Source: an uncultured Lachnospiraceae bacterium
GTDB taxonomy: Bacteria; Bacillota; Clostridia; Lachnospirales; Lachnospiraceae
Length of the DNA: 64,000 nt
Direction: 5' to 3'
NCBI GenBank assembly: GCA_902774915.1
Contig: CACYKH010000003.1
Coordinates: 179,634 to 243,633, forward strand
Shown in pieces: positions 1 through 8,945 of the stretch (position 1 is the stretch's first letter; every line of letters starts with the position of its first letter). The position numbers and the translations under genes were made by a program. The notes below the pieces were generated by a model that had not been told where the DNA came from, made no database searches, and was given only the letters and a program-made list of their open reading frames with translations.

Positions 1-373
1 CTGCTACAATAGCTCTGGCACAGCATTCTGCCCACAGATCTATATCATTCTGTGTATAGAACGCAACTACTCTTCTACCAGTTGTACCACTGGTTGAATG
101 AATACGAACGCAGTCCTTTACTGGTCTGCAAAGCAGTCCATAAGGGTATGCCTCTCTAAGATCATTTTTTGTAAGGAATGGAAGCTTGCTTATATCCTCC
201 ATACACTTTACGTCTTCAGGCTTTACACCCTTTTCATCCATAAGATTACGGTAGTACTCATTATTCTCATATACATACTTAACCTGTTTTAAAAACTTTT
301 CTTCCTGAAGAGCCTTAATCTGCTCTACTGGCATTGTCTCTATCTCTTCCTGAAAATACATTTTCTTTGCCAT
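1..373 (-). CDS. paaK: Phenylacetate-CoA ligase, N-terminal part (cut by window edge)
   Basis: The first 124 residues are visible; the rest lies beyond base 1. PaaK-type enzymes (ANL adenylating superfamily) activate aryl acids such as phenylacetate with ATP and CoA in the cytoplasm. The phosphate-binding motif STSGTTGR is at residues 93-100, and the upstream region (KLPFLTKNDLR, YPYGLL) matches the family N-terminus. The ATG at 373 follows GGAGG with about 8 bases spacing. In anaerobic gut clostridia these proteins may act on indoleacetate or phenylacetate made by keto-acid oxidoreductases; no partner gene is in view, so the substrate is open. Confidence 0.85.
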   Translation of the reverse strand, partial: MAKKMYFQEEIETMPVEQIKALQEEKFLKQVKYVYENNEYYRNLMDEKGVKPEDVKCMEDISKLPFLTKNDLREAYPYGLLCRPVKDCVRIHSTSGTTGRRVVAFYTQNDIDLWAECCARAIVA

Positions 374-411
374 CTTAATAAAACCTCCGATCTGGCATTT
401 ATTCCCCATAT

Positions 412-452
412 AACAAATAAATCAGGGTGATTGTAACTAGACAACCACCCTG
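412..452 (-). terminator. Terminator after licD
   Basis: Arms at 423-434 and 441-452 pair over 12 positions with one mismatch around a 6-base loop. Read on the minus strand the stem is followed by ATTTATTTG. It sits 36 bases beyond the licD stop and before paaK, so paaK probably has its own promoter in the remaining short gap, though none was clear. Confidence 0.6.
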
Positions 453-488
453 CATTTTAACACATATTCAGCTTAAATAAAAGAAATT

Positions 489-1364
489 CTATAAATCCAT
501 ACTTCTTGCTGGAACACCCTCAAACTTAATGTCATCAAGGTAATCAATATGATCAGGAAACTGTTCCCTCTCAGGCGGAAATTGCATGTAATCTCCATAG
601 TAGCTTCTAAGAGAAGCATCATAACCTGCAGGTGCAAAGAATTTCCTATCTCTTATAGGAAGCTCAACCTTCTTTTTATACCATTCCTTCTTGTAAACGC
701 TATCAGAAATATATGTAGCTGATACGTTAGAAAGAACGTAATATTTGCACTTTTTATTCTTATTATACATTTGAGAAACCTTTTCATACCAGGCAAAAAG
801 CCTTTTTAATGGAATAAAAATACCAATACGACATAAGATATATACAGCAAATCTTGCAAAAGGATTGGCTGGAACATCATATGTCAGATTATATCTCCTA
901 CTTGTTCCAAATACATACAACAATTTCAAGTAAAAAATATGGAGTTTTCCTCTTATGCCGCCAGGATTATTATCCATTACAAAGAGATCCATAAAGAGGT
1001 GATCACAGTTATTATGATCATAAAACCTTGCTTCTCTATCATCCTTCTTTATTGAAACTCTTTCATCTATCATTCTTGTAGTATAATCCCAGAAGTATCC
1101 ATCCTTACCATCTGGTATATGAACTCTGTATGGCGCAAGCTCATCCTTATGAGCCAAGAGCTTCTCAAAATCTTTTCTCTTGAAATAGATATCAATATCA
1201 TCATCCCAAGGAATGAAATCCTTATGTCTTGCAGCACCAATAAGAGTACCTGCTTCCATAAAATAAGTTATATTATTCTTCCTACAAACATCATCTAGTT
1301 TGCAGAGCATTTCATATTCATAATCGTGAATCTTATCAACTATTTTTTGATCCTGTACTTTCAT
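489..1364 (-). CDS. licD: LicD-family phosphotransferase
   Basis: LicD proteins transfer phosphocholine or a related phospho-substituent from a CDP carrier to cell-surface glycans. The family hallmark is near the N-terminus: AGTLIGAARHKDF then WDDDID at residues 53-58, the metal-binding nucleotidyltransferase-fold acidic cluster. At 291 aa it has normal family length. It follows, on the same strand and 159 bases away, a BCCT transporter, LicC and a LicC-choline kinase fusion, so phosphocholine transfer is the best guess for this copy. The start is ATG at 1364 behind GCGAGGT. A hairpin at 1452-1487 may make its expression partly independent of the upstream genes. Confidence 0.85.
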   Translation of the reverse strand: MKVQDQKIVDKIHDYEYEMLCKLDDVCRKNNITYFMEAGTLIGAARHKDFIPWDDDIDIYFKRKDFEKLLAHKDELAPYRVHIPDGKDGYFWDYTTRMIDERVSIKKDDREARFYDHNNCDHLFMDLFVMDNNPGGIRGKLHIFYLKLLYVFGTSRRYNLTYDVPANPFARFAVYILCRIGIFIPLKRLFAWYEKVSQMYNKNKKCKYYVLSNVSATYISDSVYKKEWYKKKVELPIRDRKFFAPAGYDASLRSYYGDYMQFPPEREQFPDHIDYLDDIKFEGVPARSMDL

Positions 1365-1451
1365 AAATACCTCGCTTGTTTTTTAGACTCATCAATTTTC
1401 TCATAATGATTTCTTTCAACAAAAGAAATATAACAGATTATCAAGAATAAT

Positions 1452-1487
1452 GCGAGAAGTATTTCAATATTTAGAAATACTCCTCGC
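1452..1487 (-). terminator. Possible terminator or attenuator between BCCT gene and licD
   Basis: Fourteen-base arms 1452-1465 and 1474-1487 pair with one mismatch around an 8-base loop. The minus-strand tail is ATTATTCTT, a weak U-tract, so partial readthrough into licD is likely. The 159-base gap shows no convincing promoter. Confidence 0.45.
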
Positions 1488-1523
1488 ATATATTTTCACT
1501 TTATATACTTATAAAAGACTAAA

Positions 1524-3194
1524 CTATTTCTCCGCTTCTTTATCAGCTGATTCTTCAGTCTTTTTCACTCTAAGTTCTCTCTCTTCGTTCTCGAGAACAT
1601 CTTCATCTATCTCAACTTCATCAAAGAATTCAGCTGGGTCCTCATTGTTATCGATATATTTACGAGCATCCTTTATGAAGCTGGCAATTATCAGGATAAT
1701 AACTATACCAACTGGGAATGCAGCTATGATAGAAACTGACTGAATGTTGTTCATACTACTCTCACTAAAGATCAGTGCGATTGGGAGAAGTATAAGAAGC
1801 ATTGCCCAGAACAGCTTCATCTTCTTAGATGCCATTTCATTACCCTTCATGTTCTTATATGAATATGAAGATGCAACAAGTGTGATTGAATCAAATGATG
1901 TAGCATAGAATGCAACCATTGAAAGAATCAGAACAACAAGTACAAACTGATAACATGGAATAGTCTTGATTATATCAATGATAACTGCATAAAGGTCATA
2001 ACCATTTGCCTCATAAGCTCCGATTGCATCGAACTTTCCTGTAAGCTGGAGGTTAAGTCCATAGTTACCAAGTATGATGAATGAAATAAGTGTTGAGAAA
2101 AGACCAAATACGTATGTACCAAGAATTACCTGCTTAACTGTACGTCCTCTTGAGATGTTACCCATGAAGAATGGAGCTGCAACGCACCATACTAACCAGT
2201 AAGCCCAATAATACATTGTCCAGTTCTGAGGGAAACCATTCTCTCTAAGTGAATCTGTGTAAGTACTAAGAACTGGGAAGTTCTGTACCATAAGTCCAAG
2301 CTCTGAGAAACCACTTTCAAAGATATATACTGCCTTTCCACTTGAAAGAAGTACATATAAAAGAAGTGTACCAAACAGGAACATACATATCTTAGAAAGG
2401 TTATTTACACCCTTCATACCAATCATAACTGATGTTGTATAAGTTGCACATGTAACAAGAAGAATTGCGATTGTTACCCACTTTGTATATTCAATACCAA
2501 AAAGTGTTGTGAGTGCATTTCCAAGAAGTGGTGTAGCTACACTGAATGTTGTAGCTGTACCTGCTATAAGTGCAATAACTGCAAGAATATCAATAGCCTT
2601 ACCAGCAACACCGTCTGTGTGCTTTCCAAGTATTGGACGGCAAGCCTCACTGTACTTCTGCTTTCTACTACCTCTAACGTGGATCATAAATCCAAAGCAT
2701 GCTGCAAGTACTGCGTAGAAGCTCCAAACAATTGGTCCCCAGTGGAAAAGAGGCATTGTATTTGCCCAGTCCTTAATAGGTCCCATCTCAGCTACTCTAG
2801 GCTCTTCTGCATAATAAACCCATTCACAGAATGAATAGAAAAGAATATCAGCAGCAAGTCCACAACAGAAAACCATCGCTCCCCATGAGAAGAAACCATA
2901 CTTTGGCTTCTCATCCTTGCCACCAAGGCGAACCTTACCAAGGTCAGAGAATGCAATGTAAAGTGAAACTAAGAAAATGCCAAGTGCAACAATCAGATAG
3001 TAGAGACCAAGCTCTGTTCCAAGGAAACTTCTGATTGCAGAAAGAACAGATGTTGAACCATCTGGATTGATAACAAAGATAGCGCATAAAATAATAAGTA
3101 TGATTAGTGGAATAATCGTTGTAGATGGGTCGATTCTGCGGCCCTTAACTACCTTTGTCTCTTCTTTTTTCTTTGAAGTGTTTTCGTTACTCAT
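1524..3194 (-). CDS. BCCT-family transporter, probable choline importer
   Basis: This 556-aa polytopic membrane protein belongs to the betaine/carnitine/choline transporter family. It has about 12 hydrophobic segments, the FHWGPIVWSFY block at residues 150-160, and the Trp-rich segment followed by ISRGRT that marks the substrate site in BetP and CaiT. Both ends are charged and cytoplasmic-looking, the C-tail being rich in Glu. Placed between licC and licD it most likely supplies choline for phosphocholine synthesis, replacing the DMT-type LicB permease of pneumococcus and Haemophilus. Whether it is Na+- or H+-coupled or an antiporter cannot be read from the sequence. RBS GGAAGG precedes ATG 3194. 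Confidence 0.87.
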   Translation of the reverse strand: MSNENTSKKKEETKVVKGRRIDPSTTIIPLIILIILCAIFVINPDGSTSVLSAIRSFLGTELGLYYLIVALGIFLVSLYIAFSDLGKVRLGGKDEKPKYGFFSWGAMVFCCGLAADILFYSFCEWVYYAEEPRVAEMGPIKDWANTMPLFHWGPIVWSFYAVLAACFGFMIHVRGSRKQKYSEACRPILGKHTDGVAGKAIDILAVIALIAGTATTFSVATPLLGNALTTLFGIEYTKWVTIAILLVTCATYTTSVMIGMKGVNNLSKICMFLFGTLLLYVLLSSGKAVYIFESGFSELGLMVQNFPVLSTYTDSLRENGFPQNWTMYYWAYWLVWCVAAPFFMGNISRGRTVKQVILGTYVFGLFSTLISFIILGNYGLNLQLTGKFDAIGAYEANGYDLYAVIIDIIKTIPCYQFVLVVLILSMVAFYATSFDSITLVASSYSYKNMKGNEMASKKMKLFWAMLLILLPIALIFSESSMNNIQSVSIIAAFPVGIVIILIIASFIKDARKYIDNNEDPAEFFDEVEIDEDVLENEERELRVKKTEESADKEAEK

Positions 3195-3229
3195 AATTTT
3201 TCAACCTTCCTTTTATATGAATAAATAAC

Positions 3230-3964
3230 TCACCTTTTAACATGTGGCTTGTAGCCCTCGTAGGACTTATCTGCTGCCACCAGCTCATCAAAGCTGTCTA
3301 TCTCAACCACATCTCCTCTATTCATCGGAGTAATGCCAAGACTGAATTTATCAAAATGTCTGAACATGGCCACATCATCCCAATAGAGATGTCGGTTGCC
3401 TGCATGGTCGAACTCGTATTCAAGATATTTCTTAAGCTTAGTACAATCTTCTTTTGACCATCTTGAAATACTGAAAAGGATCCATCCCTTGTCACCACCT
3501 GTTCTACTACAGGAAGTAACTGTACCCTCTTCATCTACCTGCATCAGCCACTCATCTGTTTTTTCCTCAGTCCAGATGGCGCTGTAGCCTGACCTTTCAA
3601 AATCAGCATGAAGTATTTTGTTATCGCGAATGACCAGGTCACCATCAAGTATCATACAGTCGCCCTGCTTTAAAATATTCTTTGCAGCATACAGAGATGA
3701 GATGTTGTTATACTCTGTATAGAACTGATTTGATATCAAATGGATGTCAGGATATTTATCGTAAAGCTCATGGAACATTTCCATCATATATCCTGTTACT
3801 ATGTATATTTCATGGATTCCATTTGCCTTAAGACCATCGATGATAGTATCTATCATTCTCACGCCATTAACCTCAACCAAAGGCTTTGGTTTATCAAGTG
3901 TGACCGGCGCCAGTCTTTCACCTTTTCCAGCGGCCATTATGATCGCTCTTTTTACTGTATTCAT
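3230..3964 (-). CDS. licC: Phosphocholine cytidylyltransferase (LicC-like)
   Basis: It would convert CTP and phosphocholine to CDP-choline in the cytoplasm. The 244-aa protein starts with the nucleotidyltransferase signature IIMAAGKGERLAPVT, then DKPKPL, and later LDGDLVI, the metal-binding Asp motif. It starts 6 bases after the stop of the LicC-LicA fusion, which carries a second cytidylyltransferase domain, so the operon encodes two. Spacing to the BCCT gene is 35 bases. Its target could be a base other than choline, for example ethanolamine; the sequence alone does not decide. Confidence 0.82.
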   Translation of the reverse strand: MNTVKRAIIMAAGKGERLAPVTLDKPKPLVEVNGVRMIDTIIDGLKANGIHEIYIVTGYMMEMFHELYDKYPDIHLISNQFYTEYNNISSLYAAKNILKQGDCMILDGDLVIRDNKILHADFERSGYSAIWTEEKTDEWLMQVDEEGTVTSCSRTGGDKGWILFSISRWSKEDCTKLKKYLEYEFDHAGNRHLYWDDVAMFRHFDKFSLGITPMNRGDVVEIDSFDELVAADKSYEGYKPHVKR

Positions 3965-3970
3965 AAATCC

Positions 3971-5758
3971 TTAAATCCTTTCGGATACAAGTTTAAAGTA
4001 ATCCTTAGCATATCTATACTGTCTCAGTGAATATTCACCGAAGTCTACACCCAGGCCTCTCTTATATTCACACCAGTTGCTCCACAGAAGACCGCACATT
4101 GAAATGTATGCATAAATCCTTGTTCTTATGGACTCATCTGTTTTCTTGCCACCAACAGCAAAGTATGTATCTATCAGATTATCAACCTGTTCCCTGTCAT
4201 AAAGTGAATAGATAGAGAACATAGCCAGGTCAACATATCTATCCTGCATTCCTGCATATTCCCAATCGATAAGCTGAATGCTTGTCTCTTCTCCATCCTT
4301 CTCGATTATCATAAAGTTATCTGGAACAGCATCGATATGAGTAAGTGTCATTTCAATCTTCTGTCCATCAATGTAATCACGCAGGGAAAGAACATTTTTC
4401 TTTGTCTCTTCATAATCGCGATAAACTGAAGCAGCTCCGTTCCAGAGTGATTCGTAATACTCAATATGAGCAAAGATATCAAATGTATGCTTAACGCTGA
4501 GCTTCATATCATGGAAGCCTCTCAGCTTCTTCATACACATTTCAAGGTCCCTTTGATCTGTTGGATCGCAGTTTCTTGAATTGTTGATGAAACGAGTTAT
4601 CTTGTATCCATTCTTAGGATTAAGATAAATGTTATCGTCGCAAACACCTTTTCCTTCAATAGCGCTGTATACATCAGCTTCCATATCTCTATCAATCAGC
4701 TGACTTGTACCCTCGCCAGGAATTCTCATTATATATTTTTCATTCTTACAGCTGAAAAGGAATGAACGGTTTGTCATACCCTTTTTAAGAACTGTGATAT
4801 TCTTTATCTCTGACTTATCAACTCCCAGAACCTCTGCCGCAACACTTATGGTATCGTTCTCAAGGTTTCTGCTTTCAGAATCAAGTTCTCTAAGCTGTTC
4901 GTATGTATTTACCTCAGTAGTTTTATTATGAGGAACAACCTTTGCACTCAGGAACATTCTGTCCTTCTTAAAAGCTGCATCCTCCCAGAATCTTTCGTCA
5001 TAAAGAGGATTCTTATCCATCTCTACAAGCTTTTCACTAAGAGCCTCGGCATCCTCTCCACATACGTAGGAAATACCGATCATTCTGTTACCAATCTTGT
5101 CGCTATCATCTCTCTTGCTCTCATCTATAACGCGAACAAGCTCAGCTTTACGGTTTACTCTTATCCAGCTGTCCTCATCCAGGATGTCGCTTACCATGTA
5201 CCAGGAATAAGCTTCAGATTTTGCAAATGGATTTTCCTCACTCCAGATGTCACAAGGAACAATGTATGTGTTATTAATCTTTCCAGCAGCAAGTGCCAGT
5301 GAGTGAAGATTATTCTTTGTAGCGTAATCATTGTTGTAGATCATCTTCACATCATATTTATCAACCAAATAGTCATAAGCTTCCATCATGAAACCAACAA
5401 CCATTGTGATGTCCTTAATGCCAACTTCATGAAGATGCTCAATTGTTCTCTCAACAAGTGGAACACCATCAACAGTAAGCATACCCTTTGGTGTCTCTGT
5501 ATTGATAGGAACCATTCTCATGCCGTAGCCTGCCGCAAGAATGATTGCATTCTTTGGACTTGAGGCTTTGATGAAATCCTTCGCCTTTTTTGTAAGTGCC
5601 ATAGAATCATCTAGCATTTTTTCCTGTATTAATATATTTATGGATTTGTTTACTGAACCTATGGAATAACCCGACTGGTCCATAAGTGTACGTTGATTTG
5701 TATAACCGAACTGAGATAGTGTAAGTAGAATATCCTTATCGATTATAGATAGTTTCAT
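3971..5758 (-). CDS. licCA: Winged-helix / cytidylyltransferase / choline kinase fusion protein
   Basis: Three parts in 595 aa. Residues 1-70 resemble a MarR-like winged helix (DKDILLTLSQFGYTNQRTLM, SGYSIGSVNKSINIL). Residues 72-300 form a LicC-type nucleotidyltransferase (IILAAGYGMRMVP, TPKGML). The C-terminal half is a LicA-type choline kinase with THIDAVPDN (Brenner motif) and LIDWEYAG (Mg-binding Asp). The enzyme would phosphorylate choline and charge it to CDP-choline. Fused LicC-LicA proteins are known in spirochaetes; the DNA-binding-like N-terminus hints at autoregulation. The start is ATG 5758, chosen because GAGAGG lies 8 bases upstream; an upstream in-frame ATG at 5821 lacks an RBS and falls in the promoter hairpin. 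Confidence 0.85.
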   Translation of the reverse strand: MKLSIIDKDILLTLSQFGYTNQRTLMDQSGYSIGSVNKSINILIQEKMLDDSMALTKKAKDFIKASSPKNAIILAAGYGMRMVPINTETPKGMLTVDGVPLVERTIEHLHEVGIKDITMVVGFMMEAYDYLVDKYDVKMIYNNDYATKNNLHSLALAAGKINNTYIVPCDIWSEENPFAKSEAYSWYMVSDILDEDSWIRVNRKAELVRVIDESKRDDSDKIGNRMIGISYVCGEDAEALSEKLVEMDKNPLYDERFWEDAAFKKDRMFLSAKVVPHNKTTEVNTYEQLRELDSESRNLENDTISVAAEVLGVDKSEIKNITVLKKGMTNRSFLFSCKNEKYIMRIPGEGTSQLIDRDMEADVYSAIEGKGVCDDNIYLNPKNGYKITRFINNSRNCDPTDQRDLEMCMKKLRGFHDMKLSVKHTFDIFAHIEYYESLWNGAASVYRDYEETKKNVLSLRDYIDGQKIEMTLTHIDAVPDNFMIIEKDGEETSIQLIDWEYAGMQDRYVDLAMFSIYSLYDREQVDNLIDTYFAVGGKKTDESIRTRIYAYISMCGLLWSNWCEYKRGLGVDFGEYSLRQYRYAKDYFKLVSERI

Positions 5759-5795
5759 ATTTACTCGCCTCTCTAGAAATACGTTAAATGTTTCA

Positions 5796-5855
5796 CAAAA
5801 GAAAAATCCGTTCTTGTTCACGAAAAATATTTTTCTCGCAACTCAAGAACGGATT
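5796..5855 (-). terminator. Long hairpin with T-tract overlapping the licCA promoter
   Basis: Perfect 12-bp arms 5805-5816 and 5844-5855 enclose a 27-base loop that itself holds the palindrome GAAAAATATTTTTC. Minus-strand reading ends in TTTTTCTTTT. The upstream arm overlaps the -10 box of the licCA promoter, so only transcripts coming from rubredoxin could fold the full stem; mRNAs initiated at about 5846 lack most of one arm. Confidence 0.6.
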
Positions 5856-5881
5856 ATACTCTTATGTTTTGTTCATGTCAA
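5853..5881 (-). promoter_or_regulatory. Consensus sigma-A promoter of the lic operon
   Basis: Minus strand -35 TTGACA (5876-5881), 17-base spacer, -10 TATAAT (5853-5858), a perfect match to the vegetative consensus. Predicted start is near 5846, giving a leader of about 88 bases before licCA. Such a strong promoter usually needs a repressor; see the flanking TTCACGAA sites. Confidence 0.85.
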
Positions 5882-5896
5882 TATTAAATTTCATTT

Positions 5897-5914
5897 TTCG
5901 TGAAAGTTCACGAA
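5897..5914. promoter_or_regulatory. Operator-like palindrome upstream of the lic promoter
   Basis: TTCGTGAA-AG-TTCACGAA, a perfect 8-bp inverted repeat 15 bases upstream of the -35 box. A third copy of the half-site lies downstream of the predicted start at 5817-5824; 5817-5828 is a 12-bp inverted match to 5893-5904. The winged-helix domain of the LicCA fusion is a plausible but unproven ligand. Confidence 0.55.
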
Positions 5915-5923
5915 CAAGGTAAA

Positions 5924-6082
5924 TTATGAAACCTTTTCAAACATGTCTTTACTAAGACCACAAACTGGGCATACCCAATCATCTGGGATATCCTCGAATG
6001 CTGTTCCAGGAGCGATACCGCTATCTGGATCTCCAACCTCTGGGTCATAAACATAGCCACATGGGCAAGCATATTTATCCAT
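5924..6082 (-). CDS. Rubredoxin, 52 aa
   Basis: Small Fe(Cys)4 electron carrier of the cytoplasm, typically serving peroxide or superoxide reductases in anaerobes. The second cysteine knuckle is canonical (WVCPVCG), and the core [15 protein letters not shown] and FEDIPDDW are standard. The first knuckle reads ACPCGY, i.e. C-x-C-G instead of the usual C-x-x-C-G, one residue short. The start ATG 6082 follows AGGAGGT with 9 bases spacing. It is a short monocistronic gene between clpB and the lic operon; no oxidoreductase partner is adjacent. Confidence 0.9.
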   Translation of the reverse strand: MDKYACPCGYVYDPEVGDPDSGIAPGTAFEDIPDDWVCPVCGLSKDMFEKVS

Positions 6083-6120
6083 ATTTAACTACCTCCTCTG
6101 ATATGTATACATGATATACA

Positions 6121-6144
6121 AATTGCTCCATTGCTGAAGCAATT
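6121..6144 (-). other. Inverted repeat between clpB and rubredoxin
   Basis: AATTGCT at 6121-6127 and AGCAATT at 6138-6144 form 7-bp arms 38 bases beyond the clpB stop. The minus-strand tail TTTGTATAT is only a weak U-tract. It could be the clpB terminator or an operator for rubredoxin. Confidence 0.35.
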
Positions 6145-6184
6145 CTCATAACTTATTTTACAATTTTATTGAGGAGGGTGTCAA

Positions 6185-8773
6185 TCAGTCTTTGCGGCAA
6201 ATCAGGCTTCCACCATCCACATCAATTAGTACATTATCGCCAACCGCAAGCGTGTTGCTAAGTATAGCTCTGGCAACAAGTGTTTCAACATTCTTCTGAA
6301 GGAATCTCTTAAGTGGTCTTGCACCATAAACCGGGTCATAACCTCTGTCGATAACGAAGTCTCTTGCAGCATCTGTAAGGCTTATGCTTATCTCCTTCTC
6401 TGCCACACGTGAATTCAGATCCTTCATAAGCAGATCAACTATTCCAGAAATATTTTCCTTAGTAAGCGGCTTGAACATAATAATCTCATCAAGTCTGTTC
6501 AGGAACTCTGGACGGAAATGCATTCTAAGCATTTCTGTAACCTGCTTCTCAGCATCCTCTTTAATGTTACCGTCATCATCTATTCCTTCCAGCAGGAATT
6601 CAGAACCGATATTAGATGTCATTATAAGGATAGTATTCTTAAAATCGACTACATTTCCCTTGGAATCAGTAATACGTCCGTCATCCAGAATCTGAAGCAT
6701 TATATTGAATACATCCGGATGTGCCTTCTCAACCTCATCGAAAAGAACTACCGAATAAGGACTTCTTCTTACAGCATCTGTAAGCTGACCGCCCTCATCA
6801 TATCCAACATATCCAGGAGGCGCTCCAATAAGTCTGGAAACACTATGCTTCTCCATATATTCACTCATATCAATACGGATGATATTTGCCTCATTATCAA
6901 ACAGGGCTTCAGCAAGTGTTTTTGCAAGCTCAGTTTTACCAACACCTGTAGGTCCAAGGAAAAGGAAGGAACCAATAGGTTTTGTAGGATCCTTAATTCC
7001 TGCCTTTGATCTTATGATAGCCTCACTTACCAGTGAAACAGCCGTATCCTGACCAACTACTCTCTTATGAAGCTCATCTGCAAGATGAAGAGTTTTATTT
7101 CTCTCTGATTCAGAAAGCTTTGATACAGGAATACCAGTCCACTTGGAAATGATCTTTGCTATTTCTTCATCTGTAACATTCTCGTGAAGAAGCTGTCTTT
7201 CCTTTACAACTGAGGAATTCTCAAGAGTCTCAAGTTCTTTCTCCAGTTCAGGGATCTTACCATATTGCAGCTCTGCAGCCTTATCATAATTACCCTTTCT
7301 CTGAGCAATCTCAAGGTCATCCTTTGCATTTTCAATCTCTTCTCTGAGAGTTCTGACACGCTCAACCTCAGCCTTCTCATTCTCCCAGGTAGCTTTCATG
7401 CTATTGGCTTTATCCTTAAGCTCAGCCAGTTCAACCTCTATGCTGGCCAGTCTTTCCTGAGAAAGCCTGTCATCTTCATTCTTAAGAGCTGTAACTTCAA
7501 TCTCCAGCTGCATAATCTTACGCTCAATCTCGTCCACCTCAGCAGGCATGGAATTAAGCTCAGTCTTTATCATGGCGCAGGCCTCATCCACAAGGTCGAT
7601 AGCCTTATCCGGCAGGAAACGGTCCGTGATATATCTGTTAGAAAGTGTGGCCGCAGCGACAAGCGCATTATCACTTATCTTAACTCCGTGGAATACCTCG
7701 TATCTGTTCTTAATACCTCTAAGAATGGAAATGGTATCTTCAACGGTAGGTTCGTTTACAAGCACCGGCTGGAACCTTCTCTCAAGTGCCTTATCCTTCT
7801 CAATGTATTTACGATATTCATCAACTGTTGTAGCACCTATACAATGGAGCTCTCCTCTGGCAAGCATTGGCTTTAGCATATTTCCAGCATCCAGAGAACC
7901 ATCTGTTTTTCCGGCGCCAACGATTGTATGAAGCTCATCAATAAAGAGGATGATCTGTCCATCCGACTTTTTAACCTCATCAAGAACAGTTTTAAGTCTT
8001 TCCTCAAACTCACCACGATACTTGGCACCTGCAATAAGTGAACCCATATCAAGAGCAAAGATTTCCTTATCAATAAGAGAATCAGGTACATCGCCCTTAA
8101 CTATTCTCTGAGCCAGGCCCTCGATAGCTGCAGTTTTACCAACACCAGGGTCACCGATAAGAACAGGATTGTTCTTTGTCTTACGAGAAAGAATTCGAAC
8201 AATGTTTCTTATCTCCGCATCACGACCGATGACTGGATCCAGCTTCTGCTCACGAGCTCTCTGCACCAGGTTATAACCAAACTTCTCCAGTGCATCATAG
8301 GTATCCTCAGGATTATCGGACTCAACCTTCTTGCTTCCTCTTACCTCAGCAAGAGTCTTCATAAAATCATTCTTCTTAATACCAAACTTCTTAAGCAGAT
8401 TCTTTACATCAGCAGAGCCCTTATCCATAAGAGCTATAAAAAGATGCTCAACGGAAATGTATTCATCTCCCATCTTTTTAGCTTCTGTCTCAGCTGTCAG
8501 TAGAACACGACTCATCTCCTGACCCATATAGATGTCCTCAGATGATCCAGAAACATGGGGTTTATTCTTGATCATCTCCAGGGTTTCATCAATAAAGGCT
8601 GATGTTGCAATGCCCTGTTTATCCAGCAGCTTCTTTATAAGGCTGTCATCTATTGTAAGAAGACTGTAAAGAAGATGTTCGGAGGAAACTTCCTGATTAT
8701 TATATTCCATTGCAAGTCTCTGGCATTCCTCCACTGCCTCAATGGATTTTCTTGTTAACTTATCCGCATTCAT
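6185..8773 (-). CDS. clpB: ATP-dependent disaggregase ClpB
   Basis: Hsp100 chaperone that with DnaK resolubilises aggregated protein. The 862-aa product has the Clp N-domain (1-150), AAA1 with GDPGVGKT, a coiled-coil M-domain around residues 410-525 (absent in ClpC), and AAA2 with GPTGVGKTE, followed by the C-terminal D2-small domain. Start ATG 8773 is chosen for AAGGAG 7-8 bases upstream; an in-frame ATG at 8815 lies inside the CIRCE element and is untranslated leader. The gene stands alone with a HrcA operator and a good promoter, so heat-shock control by HrcA is expected. Confidence 0.96.
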   Translation of the reverse strand: MNADKLTRKSIEAVEECQRLAMEYNNQEVSSEHLLYSLLTIDDSLIKKLLDKQGIATSAFIDETLEMIKNKPHVSGSSEDIYMGQEMSRVLLTAETEAKKMGDEYISVEHLFIALMDKGSADVKNLLKKFGIKKNDFMKTLAEVRGSKKVESDNPEDTYDALEKFGYNLVQRAREQKLDPVIGRDAEIRNIVRILSRKTKNNPVLIGDPGVGKTAAIEGLAQRIVKGDVPDSLIDKEIFALDMGSLIAGAKYRGEFEERLKTVLDEVKKSDGQIILFIDELHTIVGAGKTDGSLDAGNMLKPMLARGELHCIGATTVDEYRKYIEKDKALERRFQPVLVNEPTVEDTISILRGIKNRYEVFHGVKISDNALVAAATLSNRYITDRFLPDKAIDLVDEACAMIKTELNSMPAEVDEIERKIMQLEIEVTALKNEDDRLSQERLASIEVELAELKDKANSMKATWENEKAEVERVRTLREEIENAKDDLEIAQRKGNYDKAAELQYGKIPELEKELETLENSSVVKERQLLHENVTDEEIAKIISKWTGIPVSKLSESERNKTLHLADELHKRVVGQDTAVSLVSEAIIRSKAGIKDPTKPIGSFLFLGPTGVGKTELAKTLAEALFDNEANIIRIDMSEYMEKHSVSRLIGAPPGYVGYDEGGQLTDAVRRSPYSVVLFDEVEKAHPDVFNIMLQILDDGRITDSKGNVVDFKNTILIMTSNIGSEFLLEGIDDDGNIKEDAEKQVTEMLRMHFRPEFLNRLDEIIMFKPLTKENISGIVDLLMKDLNSRVAEKEISISLTDAARDFVIDRGYDPVYGARPLKRFLQKNVETLVARAILSNTLAVGDNVLIDVDGGSLICRKD

Positions 8774-8802
8774 AATCTCACTCCTTTCGATTTTTAGACT
8801 TG

Positions 8803-8829
8803 TTAGCACTCTCATGTGGTGAGTGCTAA
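8803..8829. promoter_or_regulatory. CIRCE element (HrcA operator)
   Basis: TTAGCACTC (8803-8811), nine bases, GAGTGCTAA (8821-8829): a perfect match to the CIRCE consensus, located in the untranslated leader of clpB just downstream of its promoter. HrcA bound here represses heat-shock genes at normal temperature. Confidence 0.97.
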
Positions 8830-8842
8830 TCCATTTGAATAT

Positions 8843-8871
8843 GTTATAACACCCTCTCGGATTAATGTCAA
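8843..8871 (-). promoter_or_regulatory. clpB promoter
   Basis: Minus strand TTGACA (8866-8871), 17-base spacer, TATAAC (8843-8848). The predicted start lies at about 8836, directly before the CIRCE palindrome. Confidence 0.85.
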
Positions 8872-8894
8872 CACCTTCCTGCTAAATCTTCCAC

Positions 8895-8925
8895 AAAAAA
8901 ATAGCGGCTCTCAACGGAGCCGCTA
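8895..8925 (-). terminator. Terminator of the pspA/SPFH operon
   Basis: Perfect 9-bp stem (8902-8910 with 8917-8925), 6-base loop, then seven T on the minus strand. It lies 20 bases after the stop of the SPFH gene and just upstream of the clpB promoter. Confidence 0.92.
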
Positions 8926-8945
8926 AATATCTATTTGATTTAATA

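Noticed and set aside
5759-5821. Longer N-terminus for the LicCA fusion protein
   Set aside because: The extra residues lie in the promoter/hairpin region downstream of the -10 box and have no RBS; the ATG at 5758 has one.
6384-8522. Plus-strand ORFs of 60-200 aa inside clpB (and similarly in clpC, ftsI and others)
   Set aside because: They are antisense shadows of strongly conserved genes with no start signals.
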